This document shows positions 43,640-52,733 of a stretch of 64,000 nucleotides of DNA, one piece after another (position 1 is the first letter of the stretch; every line of letters begins with the position of its first letter). A program made the position numbers and the translations under genes. The notes beneath the pieces are model-generated. The model had not been told where the DNA came from. It did no database searches and saw only the letters and a program-made list of their open reading frames with translations. The stretch is from Halpernia humi (GTDB lineage: Bacteria; Bacteroidota; Bacteroidia; Flavobacteriales; Weeksellaceae): assembly GCF_900108025.1 (NCBI RefSeq), contig NZ_FNUS01000001.1:558001-622000 (forward strand). Reading direction: 5' to 3'.

Positions 43640-43702
43640 AAATAAAATAGTAATTTTATAAAACTAAATTTTAAAATTAACACCAATAAAACAAGCTTTA
43701 AA

Positions 43703-44674
43703 ATGAAAAAAAATCTCTTTCTATTTTCACTTATTTGCTTTTCTTTTTATGCAAAATCTCAAGAAAAAATAAAGTCTGATTCCACAAAATTATTAAAAGA
43801 ATTAGCCGAAAATGCCTGCGAATGTGTAGATTCTATCGAAACGTATAACACTTCAAAAGATGTAATTGCCGCAGGAATTAGCGCTTGTATCAATAAGCAA
43901 GCAGGTACTTTTCAAATGGGTGCCAAATTAATGAATATAGAATCTGCTAAAGAAAAAGCGGTGGCAAAAGATGGCAAAAAACAGATCAATATCTCTTTTG
44001 AATCTAATGAAAATTCACCTGAATATAAAAAATATTATTATGTTTTGGAGCGCTATCTGATGAATAATTGCAACAGCGTAAAAACCAAAATTGCCAGTAA
44101 CGAGAAGCAAAGTTCGAAATCTATTTCAAATAATGCTGAGGCAAAAGATTATTTTAATAAAGGGCAAGATGAGGCCCAAAAAGAAAACTATCAGAAAGCA
44201 ATAGACTATTTTAATAAAACAGTAAAAATAGATCCAGAATTTGCTTTTGCTTGGGATAATCTGGGCATAAATTACAGAAAATTAAACCAATACGATAAAG
44301 CCTTGGAATCTTACAAAAAATCTCTAGAAATAGATCCAAATGGAACTATGCCTCTGCAAAACATCGCTGTGGTTTACATCTACAAAAAAGAATATCAAAA
44401 CGCCATAAAAGCTTATGAAAAATTAGCCGAAAAGGACAAAACAAATCCAGAAATATATTATGGCCTCGGAAATGTTTATGCCATGTATTTGAAAGATTAT
44501 GAAAAAGGTTTAGATAATCTTTGCAAAGCCTATAATCTCTACATCGAGCAAAAATCGCCCTACAGAACAGATGCAGAAAAATTAATCAATGCCGTTTATG
44601 CTGAAATGAAAAAGCAAGGAAAAGAGGCTAAATTCAACGAGATTTTGGCGGCAAACAAAATTAATAGAAATTAA
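43703..44674 (+). CDS. Secreted TPR-repeat protein
   Basis: A 323-residue exported protein with a signal peptide (MKKNLFLFSLICFSFYAKSQ). The N-terminal part contains LAENACECVDSI, common in Bacteroidota secreted proteins. At least three tetratricopeptide repeats start near residue 148 (AKDYFNKGQDEAQKENYQKA, AWDNLGINYRKLNQYDKALE, PLQNIAVVYIYKKEYQNAIK). Such repeats bind partner proteins. The specific role is unknown. Confidence 0.8.
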   Translation: MKKNLFLFSLICFSFYAKSQEKIKSDSTKLLKELAENACECVDSIETYNTSKDVIAAGISACINKQAGTFQMGAKLMNIESAKEKAVAKDGKKQINISFESNENSPEYKKYYYVLERYLMNNCNSVKTKIASNEKQSSKSISNNAEAKDYFNKGQDEAQKENYQKAIDYFNKTVKIDPEFAFAWDNLGINYRKLNQYDKALESYKKSLEIDPNGTMPLQNIAVVYIYKKEYQNAIKAYEKLAEKDKTNPEIYYGLGNVYAMYLKDYEKGLDNLCKAYNLYIEQKSPYRTDAEKLINAVYAEMKKQGKEAKFNEILAANKINRN

Positions 44675-44932
44675 TCTGGCTTTTAGTAAGGAAAAAATAG
44701 TTCTTCAAAAATTTACAAAAAAGTATTTTAAAAACTACTTTTTAATACATAAGAAAACCAGAACCACTAAAACATGAATATTTGTAATTTTCGTTTCGGA
44801 GAATTCTTTAACAACAGAAATTAAAATACAAAAACCTAAAAAATAAAATTTTTATTGCAAAATGCTGATTTTATTATGGTTGAAAACTACATTAATATTT
44901 TTTCCAGCAATCAATAATCTTTATATTTGATA

Positions 44933-45508
44933 ATGCAAAATACTTTCGCAGAAAACGAGACTTTCAAAAAAATAGATTTTACTGAAAAGCCTATCGAAAA
45001 AGGAGAATACGAAAATTGCATTTTTCAAAATTGTAATTTTTCAAATTCCGATTTATCACATATAAAATTTTCGGAATGTGAATTTGTCGGCTGTAATTTG
45101 AGTTTGGCCAATATAAACCAAACCGCTTTTCGAGATATTACATTTAAAGAATGCAAAATGCTTGGGCTACATTTTGAAAATTGCAGTCAATTTGGACTTT
45201 CTTTTAGTTTTGATAATTGCAATTTAAACCACACTTCTTTTTATCAAATTAAAATTAGAAAAACGATTTTTAAAAATTCGCTGTTGCAAGAAGTTGATTT
45301 TACAGAAAGCGATTTTAGCAATTCTTTTTTTGATAATTGTGATTTCAAGAACGCCGTTTTTCAAAATACCAATCTCGAAAAAGCAGACTTTCGTACTTCT
45401 TTCAATTATTCTATAAACCCTATATTAAATCGCATAAAAAAAGCCAAATTTTCTCTATCAGAAATTGCTGGACTTTTGGATTGTTTTGATATTGATATTG
45501 AAAATTAA
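44933..45508 (+). CDS. Pentapeptide-repeat protein
   Basis: A 191-residue product from the ATG at 44933; an in-frame TTG lies two codons before it. The sequence is a run of A(D/N)LXX-like repeats with F at the centre (CIFQNCNFSNSDL, CEFVGCNLSLANI, NTNLEKADFRTSF), predicting a right-handed quadrilateral beta helix. The family includes the Qnr and McbG proteins that protect DNA gyrase, and its layout with a break near residue 80 is like theirs. Resistance is not implied without test. A CYTH gene follows 15 bases later. Confidence 0.8.
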   Translation: MQNTFAENETFKKIDFTEKPIEKGEYENCIFQNCNFSNSDLSHIKFSECEFVGCNLSLANINQTAFRDITFKECKMLGLHFENCSQFGLSFSFDNCNLNHTSFYQIKIRKTIFKNSLLQEVDFTESDFSNSFFDNCDFKNAVFQNTNLEKADFRTSFNYSINPILNRIKKAKFSLSEIAGLLDCFDIDIEN

Positions 45509-45523
45509 ATATAATTAAAAATA

Positions 45524-45997
45524 ATGCCCACAGAAATAGAAAGAAAATTCTTAGTCGAAAAAAGTATATGGCAAAAAGTCGAAAAAAATTCTGGAGAATT
45601 GTACAGACAAGGTTATTTATTGACCGATCCAAACAAAACCATCCGCGTGCGACAAACCTCTGAAAAAGGATTTATCACTATCAAAGGACTTTCCGTAGGT
45701 GCAACTCGCCCAGAATTTGAATATGAAATTCCGTTTGATGATGCCAAAGAATTACTGAATCAATTTGCAATTTCTGAACTTTCAAAAATCAGATATAAAA
45801 TAATTTTTGAAGACAAACTTTGGGAAGTGGATGAATTTTTAGGCGATAATCTTGGGCTAATTGTTGCCGAAATTGAACTAAAGTCTGAAGATATAAGCTT
45901 CGCTTTGCCCGATTGGATCGACCGAGAAGTAACGAGCGAACAGAAATATTATAATTCTAATTTAACGATTTTGCCTTTCAAATATTGGGAATCTTAA
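45524..45997 (+). CDS. CYTH domain protein, probable inorganic triphosphatase
   Basis: A 157-residue single-domain CYTH protein. It begins with the metal-binding signature EIERKFLV, and IRVRQT, GFITIKG and WEVDEFLGDNLGLIVAEIEL carry the usual basic and acidic residues lining the triphosphate tunnel. Bacterial short CYTH proteins mainly hydrolyse tripolyphosphate or act on nucleoside triphosphates. It is 15 bases past the pentapeptide-repeat gene and 35 before the flavoprotein gene. Confidence 0.88.
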   Translation: MPTEIERKFLVEKSIWQKVEKNSGELYRQGYLLTDPNKTIRVRQTSEKGFITIKGLSVGATRPEFEYEIPFDDAKELLNQFAISELSKIRYKIIFEDKLWEVDEFLGDNLGLIVAEIELKSEDISFALPDWIDREVTSEQKYYNSNLTILPFKYWES

Positions 45998-46032
45998 AAT
46001 CTTGAAAAACAAATTCCGTATTTTTATCGCAA

Positions 46033-47205
46033 ATGCAAGAACAAAAAATTTTCATTATCGGCGCTGGTCCTGCTGGATTAATGGCCTCGCAAATTTTAGC
46101 CGAAAAAGGTTTTAAAGTTCAAATTTATGAGCAAAATAAAGCAGCCGCTAGAAAATTTTTAGTCGCCGGAAATGGCGGTTTTAATTTGACGCACAGTGAA
46201 GAAATCGAAACTTTTTTAGAAAAATATGATGCCGTTGAAATCCAAAAAATAGTTCGTGAATTTGATAACCAAAAAGTTATAAAATGGCTTGAAAAACTTG
46301 GGATTGCAACTTATATTGGAAGTTCTGGAAAAATTTTCCCAACGAAAAATTTTAAACCTATCCAAGTTTTAAAAACGTGGTTGGATTATTTAGAAAATCT
46401 GGGCGTTGAAATTCATTATAATCATACATTTTTAGATTTTGATGAACGTTCTATTTATCTAAAAAACAATAGCGAAGATTTAAAATTAAATTATTCAAAA
46501 TTAATTCTCGCAATGGGCGGCGGAAGTTGGAAAAAAACAGGTTCAGACGCAAAATGGATTGAAGTTTTAACATCAAAAAATATAAAAATTAATGCTTTAG
46601 AATCGGCAAATTCTGGTTACAATACGCCGAGAATTTTTCATCAATTGCAAGGGCAATATTTAAAAAACATCAAAGTTTCCTTTCAAAATATAGAAAAAAC
46701 TGGCGAAATAGTTTTCACAAAATATGGCATTGAAGGTAGCCCGATTTACTTTATGAACCGTTTTACGCGAAAATTTCAATTTCCTTTGCAATTATTTTTA
46801 GACTTAAAACCCAACATATCTGAAAGTGAAATTATAGAAGCATTAAAACAAGGCGATAAAATAAGTCCGATTTTAAAAAAGAAATTAAAATTATCTACAA
46901 CTGCCTTGAATTTACTTAAAACATTAGACAAAGAAAGCTATTTAGACATTGAAAAACTTTCAAAATTAATTAAAAATTTCCCAATCGAAATCCTAAGTTT
47001 TCGCCCTATTGATGAAGTAATTTCCACTTCTGGCGGCGTTGCATTTTCAGAATTAAACTTTAATTTAGAGTTAAAAAAATGGCCAAATATTTATTGCGCC
47101 GGAGAAATGATAGATTGGGAAGCGCCAACTGGTGGCTATCTTTTGCAAGCTTGCTTTAGTACTGGTTTTTCTGTCGCTGAAGCAATTGTAAATTTTATTA
47201 AATAA
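46033..47205 (+). CDS. HI0933/YhiN-like FAD-dependent oxidoreductase
   Basis: A 390-residue flavoprotein. IIGAGPAGLMASQILAEKG is the dinucleotide-binding fold, and KFLVAGNGGFNLTHSE is the family motif of HI0933-like (TIGR03862/BaiN-related) proteins. ILAMGGGSWKKTGS and EMIDWEAPTGGYLLQACFSTG complete the FAD site. The substrate is unknown; BaiN acts on bile-acid derivatives but many relatives do not. It is in a run with CYTH and the cell-wall amidase. Confidence 0.85.
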   Translation: MQEQKIFIIGAGPAGLMASQILAEKGFKVQIYEQNKAAARKFLVAGNGGFNLTHSEEIETFLEKYDAVEIQKIVREFDNQKVIKWLEKLGIATYIGSSGKIFPTKNFKPIQVLKTWLDYLENLGVEIHYNHTFLDFDERSIYLKNNSEDLKLNYSKLILAMGGGSWKKTGSDAKWIEVLTSKNIKINALESANSGYNTPRIFHQLQGQYLKNIKVSFQNIEKTGEIVFTKYGIEGSPIYFMNRFTRKFQFPLQLFLDLKPNISESEIIEALKQGDKISPILKKKLKLSTTALNLLKTLDKESYLDIEKLSKLIKNFPIEILSFRPIDEVISTSGGVAFSELNFNLELKKWPNIYCAGEMIDWEAPTGGYLLQACFSTGFSVAEAIVNFIK

Positions 47206-47235
47206 ATACTTTTTTATAAAAATTACCGTTAAAAA

Positions 47236-47862
47236 ATGAACAACATAAAAACTAAAATTATGAAAAATTGGAAATTTCTTACTATTCTCGCAATTCTTGG
47301 AGGTTTAATTGTAATGTCTTTTAAGCCTATTGATAAAAAAGTAATTGTAATTGACGCTGGACATGGCGGAATGGATAGTGGCGCGCAATATAACAATTTT
47401 GCTGAAAAACAAATTGTGCTAAATATCTCCGAGCAAATAAAAAAACTAAATAAAAATTCAGATTTAGAAATTATTCTACTTCGCCCAGATGATAAAGCTA
47501 TTTCTTTGACGGACAGAGCCGCAAAAATAAATGCTATAAATCCAGATTTGGTGCTTTCTTTACACTTAAATAAATCAACAAATGTAGATTCAAGCGGCAT
47601 CGAAGCGTTTGTTTCTGAAAAAAACACATTTTATGATAAAAGTAAAAATCTGGCTGAAAGTTTTTTAAATAAATTAAATTTCAAAGAATTGCAAAATAAT
47701 GGTGTGAAAACTAAAGATTTGCATATTTTGCGCACTTCAAATTGCCCCGCAATTTTGCTAGAAATAGGCTATCTATCAAACACAAACGACAGAAACTTCA
47801 TCACTTCTACTTTAGGGCAAAAAGAAATCGCTGAAAAAATCTTAAATGCAATCAAAGATTAA
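47236..47862 (+). CDS. N-acetylmuramoyl-L-alanine amidase (Amidase_3)
   Basis: A 208-residue zinc amidase that cuts the bond between muramic acid and peptide in the cell wall. Zn ligands fit His in IDAGHGGMDSG, Glu in EKQIVLN and His in LSLHLNKS; the catalytic Glu is in LLEIGYLSN. A hydrophobic N-terminal stretch (WKFLTILAILGGLIVMSF) would export or anchor it; the ATG at 47260 is an alternative start just before it. A strong terminator follows. No LysM or SPOR domain is present. Confidence 0.88.
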   Translation: MNNIKTKIMKNWKFLTILAILGGLIVMSFKPIDKKVIVIDAGHGGMDSGAQYNNFAEKQIVLNISEQIKKLNKNSDLEIILLRPDDKAISLTDRAAKINAINPDLVLSLHLNKSTNVDSSGIEAFVSEKNTFYDKSKNLAESFLNKLNFKELQNNGVKTKDLHILRTSNCPAILLEIGYLSNTNDRNFITSTLGQKEIAEKILNAIKD

Positions 47863-47883
47863 CGCCTACTGATATGAGTTCTA

Positions 47884-47920
47884 AAAGTTTACTATATGGA
47901 AATTAGTAAACTTTTTTTTT
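47884..47920 (+). terminator. Terminator after the cell-wall amidase gene
   Basis: AAAGTTTACT and AGTAAACTTT form a perfect 10-bp stem followed by a long T run, about 20 bases past the stop. Confidence 0.88.
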
Positions 47921-48004
47921 GCAATTTCAATAAAAAATCAAAAGAAATGTCTTTTAAATTTTATCTAGCACAAGCGATTTTTAGGTGGTATTTCAACAAT
48001 AACC

Positions 48005-48012
48005 TAAATTTG
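48005..48012 (+). promoter_or_regulatory. -7 box upstream of the YoaK gene
   Basis: TAAATTTG matches TAnnTTTG, 36 bases before the ATG. No clear TTTG box was found at 19-21 bases upstream. Confidence 0.45.
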
Positions 48013-48048
48013 CACCACGAGAAATCAATTTAAAAAAGAAAAAAAAGA

Positions 48049-48798
48049 ATGTTCAGACATTATGGAAAAACGCGCACATTAAGTCATAATTTAAAAATTG
48101 CTTCTTTATTATCTTTTGTCGCAGGTATTGTGAGCACGGTTGGTTTTTTTTCTGTGCAAAGGTTAACCACCAATGTTACTGGCCATTTTGCCTTTTTTAT
48201 GGATGAAGTTTTTAAGTTAAATTTCAGACACAGTTTAATTTTTTTCCTTTACATTTTCTCCTTTTTCTTTGGTTCTTTTGTTTCAAATTTACTAATTGAG
48301 TTTTTTGCCAGAAAAAACGAACGCTATATTTATGTTGTACCGACTTTAATAGAAAGTATAATTCTTTTAATTCTAGGCTTTTATGGGCAAACTTTAATTC
48401 TTAAAAATCCAAATTTAGTCGCTTTTAGTTTGCTTTTTGCGATGGGTCTTCAAAATTCTTTCGTTACTACTATATCTAGTGCAGTTGTAAGAACAACACA
48501 TTTAACGGGACTTTTCACGGATTTGGGAATTGATTTATCTCAATTATTTTTCTATAAAACAGCAGATGAAAAGAAAAAACTATTTTCGTCTATAAAGTTG
48601 CGACTTACAATTATTAATTTCTTTTTTATTGGTGGTGTTTTCGGCGGCGTTTTATATTCAAAAATTGGAATTTACGCATTAACAATTGCCGCAACTACCC
48701 TACTTTTGGGCTTAATCTATGATTACACAAAATTCAAATTAATTTTACTAAAAAGAAGATTTAAGAGACATCAAAAATACAATTCTAATAAAATCTGA
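48049..48798 (+). CDS. YoaK/DUF1275 family membrane protein
   Basis: A 249-residue protein with about six membrane helices and the DUF1275 signature LTTNVTGHFAFFMDE, plus MGLQNSFVTTISSAVVRTTHLTGLFTD, shortened to TTHLTGLFTDLG here. Members are uncharacterised inner-membrane proteins with suggested small-molecule transport. The C-terminus is basic (KRRFKRHQKYNSNK). It stands alone behind its own promoter box and is convergent with the MFS gene. Confidence 0.85.
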   Translation: MFRHYGKTRTLSHNLKIASLLSFVAGIVSTVGFFSVQRLTTNVTGHFAFFMDEVFKLNFRHSLIFFLYIFSFFFGSFVSNLLIEFFARKNERYIYVVPTLIESIILLILGFYGQTLILKNPNLVAFSLLFAMGLQNSFVTTISSAVVRTTHLTGLFTDLGIDLSQLFFYKTADEKKKLFSSIKLRLTIINFFFIGGVFGGVLYSKIGIYALTIAATTLLLGLIYDYTKFKLILLKRRFKRHQKYNSNKI

Positions 48799-48867
48799 AA
48801 ATTTAGCGATACAAAAGTCGCGACTTCTGAAAAAATTTACTTTGTTTTTTTATAACTTTATTTCAAT

Positions 48868-50109
48868 TCACTCCAAAACATCATTTTGATTCTTTAGTTT
48901 CTCGGTTTTAAAAACCCTGAAAGCAATAATTGCGGCTGTTCCCATCAGAATGGAAGCGAGAAAAAATGGCGCACCTGCAAATTTAAAAGGTGCTTCATCG
49001 TGCGTGAAAAAGAAAAAAGTGTTCGTCATCAAAGGTGGCCCAACAATCGCCGTTAAACTCACCAAACTTGCGAGAGCGCCTTGCAATTCGCCTTGCTCAT
49101 TACGCGGAACTTGTGCAGAAATCACACTTTGTATTGCGGGACCTGCAATTCCGCCTAATCCGTACGGAATTAGGAACGCAAACATCATCCAACTTTTTGT
49201 AGCAAAAGCAAATAAAATCATCCCTAAAGAATAGAGCATTAAACCATAATAAATACTTTTTTCATTGCCAATTTTCGGATGAATGTATCTAATTAACACG
49301 CCCTGAACCAAAGCCGTAATAATCCCAACTACGCCCAGAGATAAACCAACCGTTTTCTCAGACCAACTGAATTTATACATCGTAAAATACGTCCAATTTG
49401 TTTGAACTGCGTGTCCACCGATATAAACTAAAATTAAAGCAGCAACCAAACCTAAAATTTTAGGATAATTTTTTAGCCTAAGCAAGGAGCCCACAGGATT
49501 AGCTCTTTTGATTGAGAAATCTCTTCGCTGCTCTTTCGGTAAACTTTCTGGCAAAACAAAATAGCCGTAGAGAAAATTAATTAAACATAATATTCCAGCA
49601 GCAACAAACGGCACACGCGAACCAAACTGACCTAAAAGTCCACCAATTACTGGTCCAACTATAAAGCCAATGCCAAAAGCAGCACCAATTAAACCAAAAT
49701 TTTTAGAGCGGTTTTCATCTGTAGAAACATCAGCAATATAAGCGCTCGCAGTCGTGATACTTGCTCCTGTAACACCAGATAAAATTCTACCAACAAAAAG
49801 CCACAAAATTGTCGGCGCCCAAGCTTGTAAAAAAAAGTTAACTGCAAAGCCCAAAAGTGAAAATAAAATTACCGGTCTTCTACCGAATTTATCACTCAAA
49901 CCGCCTAAAACTGAAGCGAAAATAAACTGCATAAATGCGTAGGCAAAACTCAACCAACCGCCATATTGTGCGGCAACACTAAGATCTGCATGCAATAATT
50001 CTTGTATTAATTTTGGCACCACAGGAATGACAATTCCCCACCCTGTAACGTCGATTAATATGGTGATAAAGATAAAACCAACCGCTGCAGATTTTTGCGT
50101 TTTTTTCAT
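48868..50109 (-). CDS. MFS transporter of the TCR/Tet (TetA-like) subfamily
   Basis: A 413-residue drug:proton antiporter-like carrier with 12 predicted helices. VIPVVPKLIQELL near the N-terminus and GGLSDKFGRRPVIL (MFS motif A) resemble TetA(A)-type exporters. GAAFGIGFIVGPVIGG is the antiporter motif C. Chromosomal genes of this kind in Flavobacteriia are usually housekeeping multidrug or unknown exporters, so I do not claim tetracycline resistance. It is monocistronic. Confidence 0.85.
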   Translation of the reverse strand: MKKTQKSAAVGFIFITILIDVTGWGIVIPVVPKLIQELLHADLSVAAQYGGWLSFAYAFMQFIFASVLGGLSDKFGRRPVILFSLLGFAVNFFLQAWAPTILWLFVGRILSGVTGASITTASAYIADVSTDENRSKNFGLIGAAFGIGFIVGPVIGGLLGQFGSRVPFVAAGILCLINFLYGYFVLPESLPKEQRRDFSIKRANPVGSLLRLKNYPKILGLVAALILVYIGGHAVQTNWTYFTMYKFSWSEKTVGLSLGVVGIITALVQGVLIRYIHPKIGNEKSIYYGLMLYSLGMILFAFATKSWMMFAFLIPYGLGGIAGPAIQSVISAQVPRNEQGELQGALASLVSLTAIVGPPLMTNTFFFFTHDEAPFKFAGAPFFLASILMGTAAIIAFRVFKTEKLKNQNDVLE

Positions 50110-50259
50110 TCCGTAAATTTATAAAAACTAACAAAGTAAATTGCTTTTTTTAAACACATAAGTCACATTAGCATAAAGAACAAAAATGTTTTAGAATTTA
50201 GAACATTTAAGTTTTTAAAATCGAGGTTTTTTGTTTTCTAAAATTTGCAATTTTTTAAT

Positions 50260-51075
50260 CTAAATCTTAAGTAATTTATCTGTTAAATCTTTATTCACGC
50301 CCATTCCAAACAAAGCAAAATCTAAAACCGCTGGGTCTTCTGGCTGATATTTTCTAATCATCAGATCTAATTCTTCCACCGCTTTCCAGTCGTTTTGTGT
50401 GCGATTTAAAAGTCCTAATTCTCTCGAAATATTGGCAGTATGAACATCGAGAGGAATTGATAAATATTTTTGATCGATATTTTTCCAAATACCAAAATCT
50501 ACGCCCTTTTTGTCTTGCCGAACCATCCATCGCAAATACATCATCAATCTTTTTGCAGCCGAATTTTTATACGTAGAACTCACGTGTTTGGATGATTTTC
50601 CAGCATTTTCTGTCAAAAAATAAGTACGAAACCTTTGCAAAGAATGGTAGAAATTGCTTTCATCTTTTTGCACTAAAAATAAGTCTTCCAAACTATCAAA
50701 ATTCTTATAAATTCTTTTTAAATTAATTAAAAAATAGGCAAAATCTTTTCCGCTAAAAGTTCTATGAATGCTTTTAAAATTGTTAGATTGAGCCTGTAGA
50801 AATCTCAAATCTTTTTCAGTAAAATTTTTAATAAAATCAAACGGAGAATGATCCATAAAATCCAGCATTTTTTGGGCAGAATTTAAAATAGATTTACGAT
50901 TTCCCCAGGAAATTGTTGCGGTTAAAAATCCAGAAATTTCTATATCTTGTTTTAAAGTAAAGCGATGCGGAATGCTTATCGGATCTAGTTCAATAAAATT
51001 CGGATGGTTGTATCGTTCGGCTTTTTCATTAAGCAATAAAAAAACTTCATCCAAATTTACTTTTTCTTTTTTCAT
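50260..51075 (-). CDS. TIGR02757 family protein (DUF2400)
   Basis: A 271-residue protein of the TIGR02757/DUF2400 family. DPISIPHRFTLKQDIEISGFLTATISWGNR is its conserved N-terminal part (core DIEISGFLTATISWGNR), and RLMMYLRWMVRQDKKGVDFG with PLDVHTANISRELGLL are later hallmarks. The helical layout is reminiscent of HhH-GPD DNA glycosylases, but no activity is known to me. It sits before rnz and rdgB on the same strand. Confidence 0.85.
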   Translation of the reverse strand: MKKEKVNLDEVFLLLNEKAERYNHPNFIELDPISIPHRFTLKQDIEISGFLTATISWGNRKSILNSAQKMLDFMDHSPFDFIKNFTEKDLRFLQAQSNNFKSIHRTFSGKDFAYFLINLKRIYKNFDSLEDLFLVQKDESNFYHSLQRFRTYFLTENAGKSSKHVSSTYKNSAAKRLMMYLRWMVRQDKKGVDFGIWKNIDQKYLSIPLDVHTANISRELGLLNRTQNDWKAVEELDLMIRKYQPEDPAVLDFALFGMGVNKDLTDKLLKI

Positions 51076-51158
51076 TTGAAATGATTGATTTTCTTAAAAG
51101 CCAAACATAATCGCCTAATACCTTTAGTTGATTTTAGTTAAAACTTTTACTTCCGATT

Positions 51159-52076
51159 TTATTCTAAAGTTAAAGTTTCAAGCGCTTTTGGCAAATATGT
51201 TTGCGGAAAAATGGCTCGCGCTTCATCTGTAAAAACTTTTAAATCGCCATAACGGTTAGAAAAATGACCGAGAATTAATTTTTTAACATTCGCTGCTTTT
51301 GCAATTTGCGCCGCTTCCAAAGCTGTTGTATGCCCTGTATAATCTGCCATCTCCTTTAAATCGTGTAGAAAAGTAGATTCGTGGTAAAGCACATTTACAT
51401 CTTTAATAATCGGAACAATCGTTTCCAAATACCTTGTATCACTACAAAAAGCGTAAGAAATTGGAGGTGTAGGATCTGTCGTTAATTTTTCATTTTTAAG
51501 AATAAAGCCATCTTTTAATTTAAAATCTTTTCCGTTTTTAATATTTTGATAATCGCAGGTTTCAATTTCAGGATATTTTGAAATTTCTTCCATATTGAGA
51601 TGCCGTTCTTTTTCCTTTTCTTTAAATAAATAGCCATTGCAATAAATCCTATGATTTAAAGGGATTGTGAAGACTTCTACTCTGCTATCATCATAAATTT
51701 TTTCGGAATAATTTTTATTGAGTTCGTGGTAAATAATTTCAAAACCACGATAAGTTTCCGTGATTCTAAAAATTGTCTCCAGCATTTCTTTTATACCCTC
51801 TGGGCCGTAGATATGCAACGGTTTTTCTCTGCCCAAAAGCCTGAAAGAAGCAATTAAACCCGGCAAACCAAAGCAATGATCACCGTGAAGATGCGAGATA
51901 AAAATATGATTAATTTTAGAAAATTTCGACTTTGCTTTTCTTAATTGCACTTGTGTTCCTTCGCCACAATCGATCAAAAAATGGCGTTCTTCCATTTCTA
52001 ACATTTGTGCCGTCGGCGACGCATTTACAGTGGGAATTGCAGAATTGAAACCGAGAATGGTAAGGTAAGAACTCAA
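51159..52076 (-). CDS. rnz: Ribonuclease Z
   Basis: A 305-residue short-form tRNase Z of the metallo-beta-lactamase fold. The zinc motif FISHLHGDHCFGLPGL, the early FLIDCGEGTQVQLRK, the Asp in YAFCSDTRYLE, HESTFL and the closing GHFSNRYGD are all conserved. It trims tRNA 3' ends when CCA is not encoded, consistent with the tRNA-fMet in this window, which lacks an encoded CCA. It lies 29 bases from rdgB. Confidence 0.95.
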   Translation of the reverse strand: MSSYLTILGFNSAIPTVNASPTAQMLEMEERHFLIDCGEGTQVQLRKAKSKFSKINHIFISHLHGDHCFGLPGLIASFRLLGREKPLHIYGPEGIKEMLETIFRITETYRGFEIIYHELNKNYSEKIYDDSRVEVFTIPLNHRIYCNGYLFKEKEKERHLNMEEISKYPEIETCDYQNIKNGKDFKLKDGFILKNEKLTTDPTPPISYAFCSDTRYLETIVPIIKDVNVLYHESTFLHDLKEMADYTGHTTALEAAQIAKAANVKKLILGHFSNRYGDLKVFTDEARAIFPQTYLPKALETLTLE

Positions 52077-52105
52077 AATATAATATTAAAGTTTGAAGTT
52101 ACAAA

Positions 52106-52687
52106 TTATTGCTGATTTTCTGCATTCAAAAACCGAACAAAATGATCTAAAGCCAATTTTCTGTGGCTAATTTTATTTTTTTCTTCCACGTGCATTTCCG
52201 CAAAAGTTTGATTGTGATTCTCTGGTGTAAATATTGGATCATAGCCGAAACCCTCTTCTCCGAAAGGTTTTTGCGTAATATTACCGTAAACTCGGCCCTC
52301 AAAAAAATGTTCGCCATTTTCATCTTTATAGCAAAGCATAGAAACAAAATAGGCTCTTCGGTTCGGTTCTCCTGCTAATTCTTCTAAAACTTTGGCGATA
52401 TTTTTTTTAAAATCGTGGTTGCCTGCATATCTCGCAGAATAAATCCCAGGTCTTCCGTCTAAACTTTCTACAACCAAGCCAGAATCATCTCCCAAACTAG
52501 GTTTACCAGTTTTTTCAAAACAATATTTTGCTTTTATCAAAGCGTTTTCTTGAAAACTTTTTCCATCTTCTACTATCTCGTCGTGCAAATTATAATCTGC
52601 CAAACTCGTCACCAAATAATCTGATCCTAAAATCTGCTGAATTTCTTCTTTTTTATGAATATTATGTGTTGCGACTAGAAGTTCCAT
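52106..52687 (-). CDS. rdgB: Non-canonical purine NTP pyrophosphatase RdgB/HAM1
   Basis: A 193-residue XTP/dITP diphosphatase that removes deaminated purine triphosphates from the nucleotide pool. MELLVATHNIHKKEEI opens the gene, DDSGLVVESLDGRPGIYSAR is the substrate loop, and FGYDPIF with SHRKLAL completes the site. I choose the ATG at 52687; the frame is open 35 codons upstream, but that part is basic and unlike the family and overlaps the next gene. Confidence 0.94.
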   Translation of the reverse strand: MELLVATHNIHKKEEIQQILGSDYLVTSLADYNLHDEIVEDGKSFQENALIKAKYCFEKTGKPSLGDDSGLVVESLDGRPGIYSARYAGNHDFKKNIAKVLEELAGEPNRRAYFVSMLCYKDENGEHFFEGRVYGNITQKPFGEEGFGYDPIFTPENHNQTFAEMHVEEKNKISHRKLALDHFVRFLNAENQQ

Positions 52688-52733
52688 TTTAATTCTTATT
52701 TTATTTTGTTTGAATTTTTTTTTAAATAACGCT

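Noticed and set aside
44933-45508. Quinolone resistance (Qnr) gene
   Set aside because: Pentapeptide repeats are shared by many proteins; there is no direct evidence for gyrase protection.
47229-47627. 132-codon frame antisense to the cell-wall amidase gene
   Set aside because: The plus strand carries all amidase motifs; the antisense frame is a shadow.
48868-50109. Tetracycline resistance gene
   Set aside because: TetA-like sequence alone does not show drug specificity, and the gene has no mobile context here.
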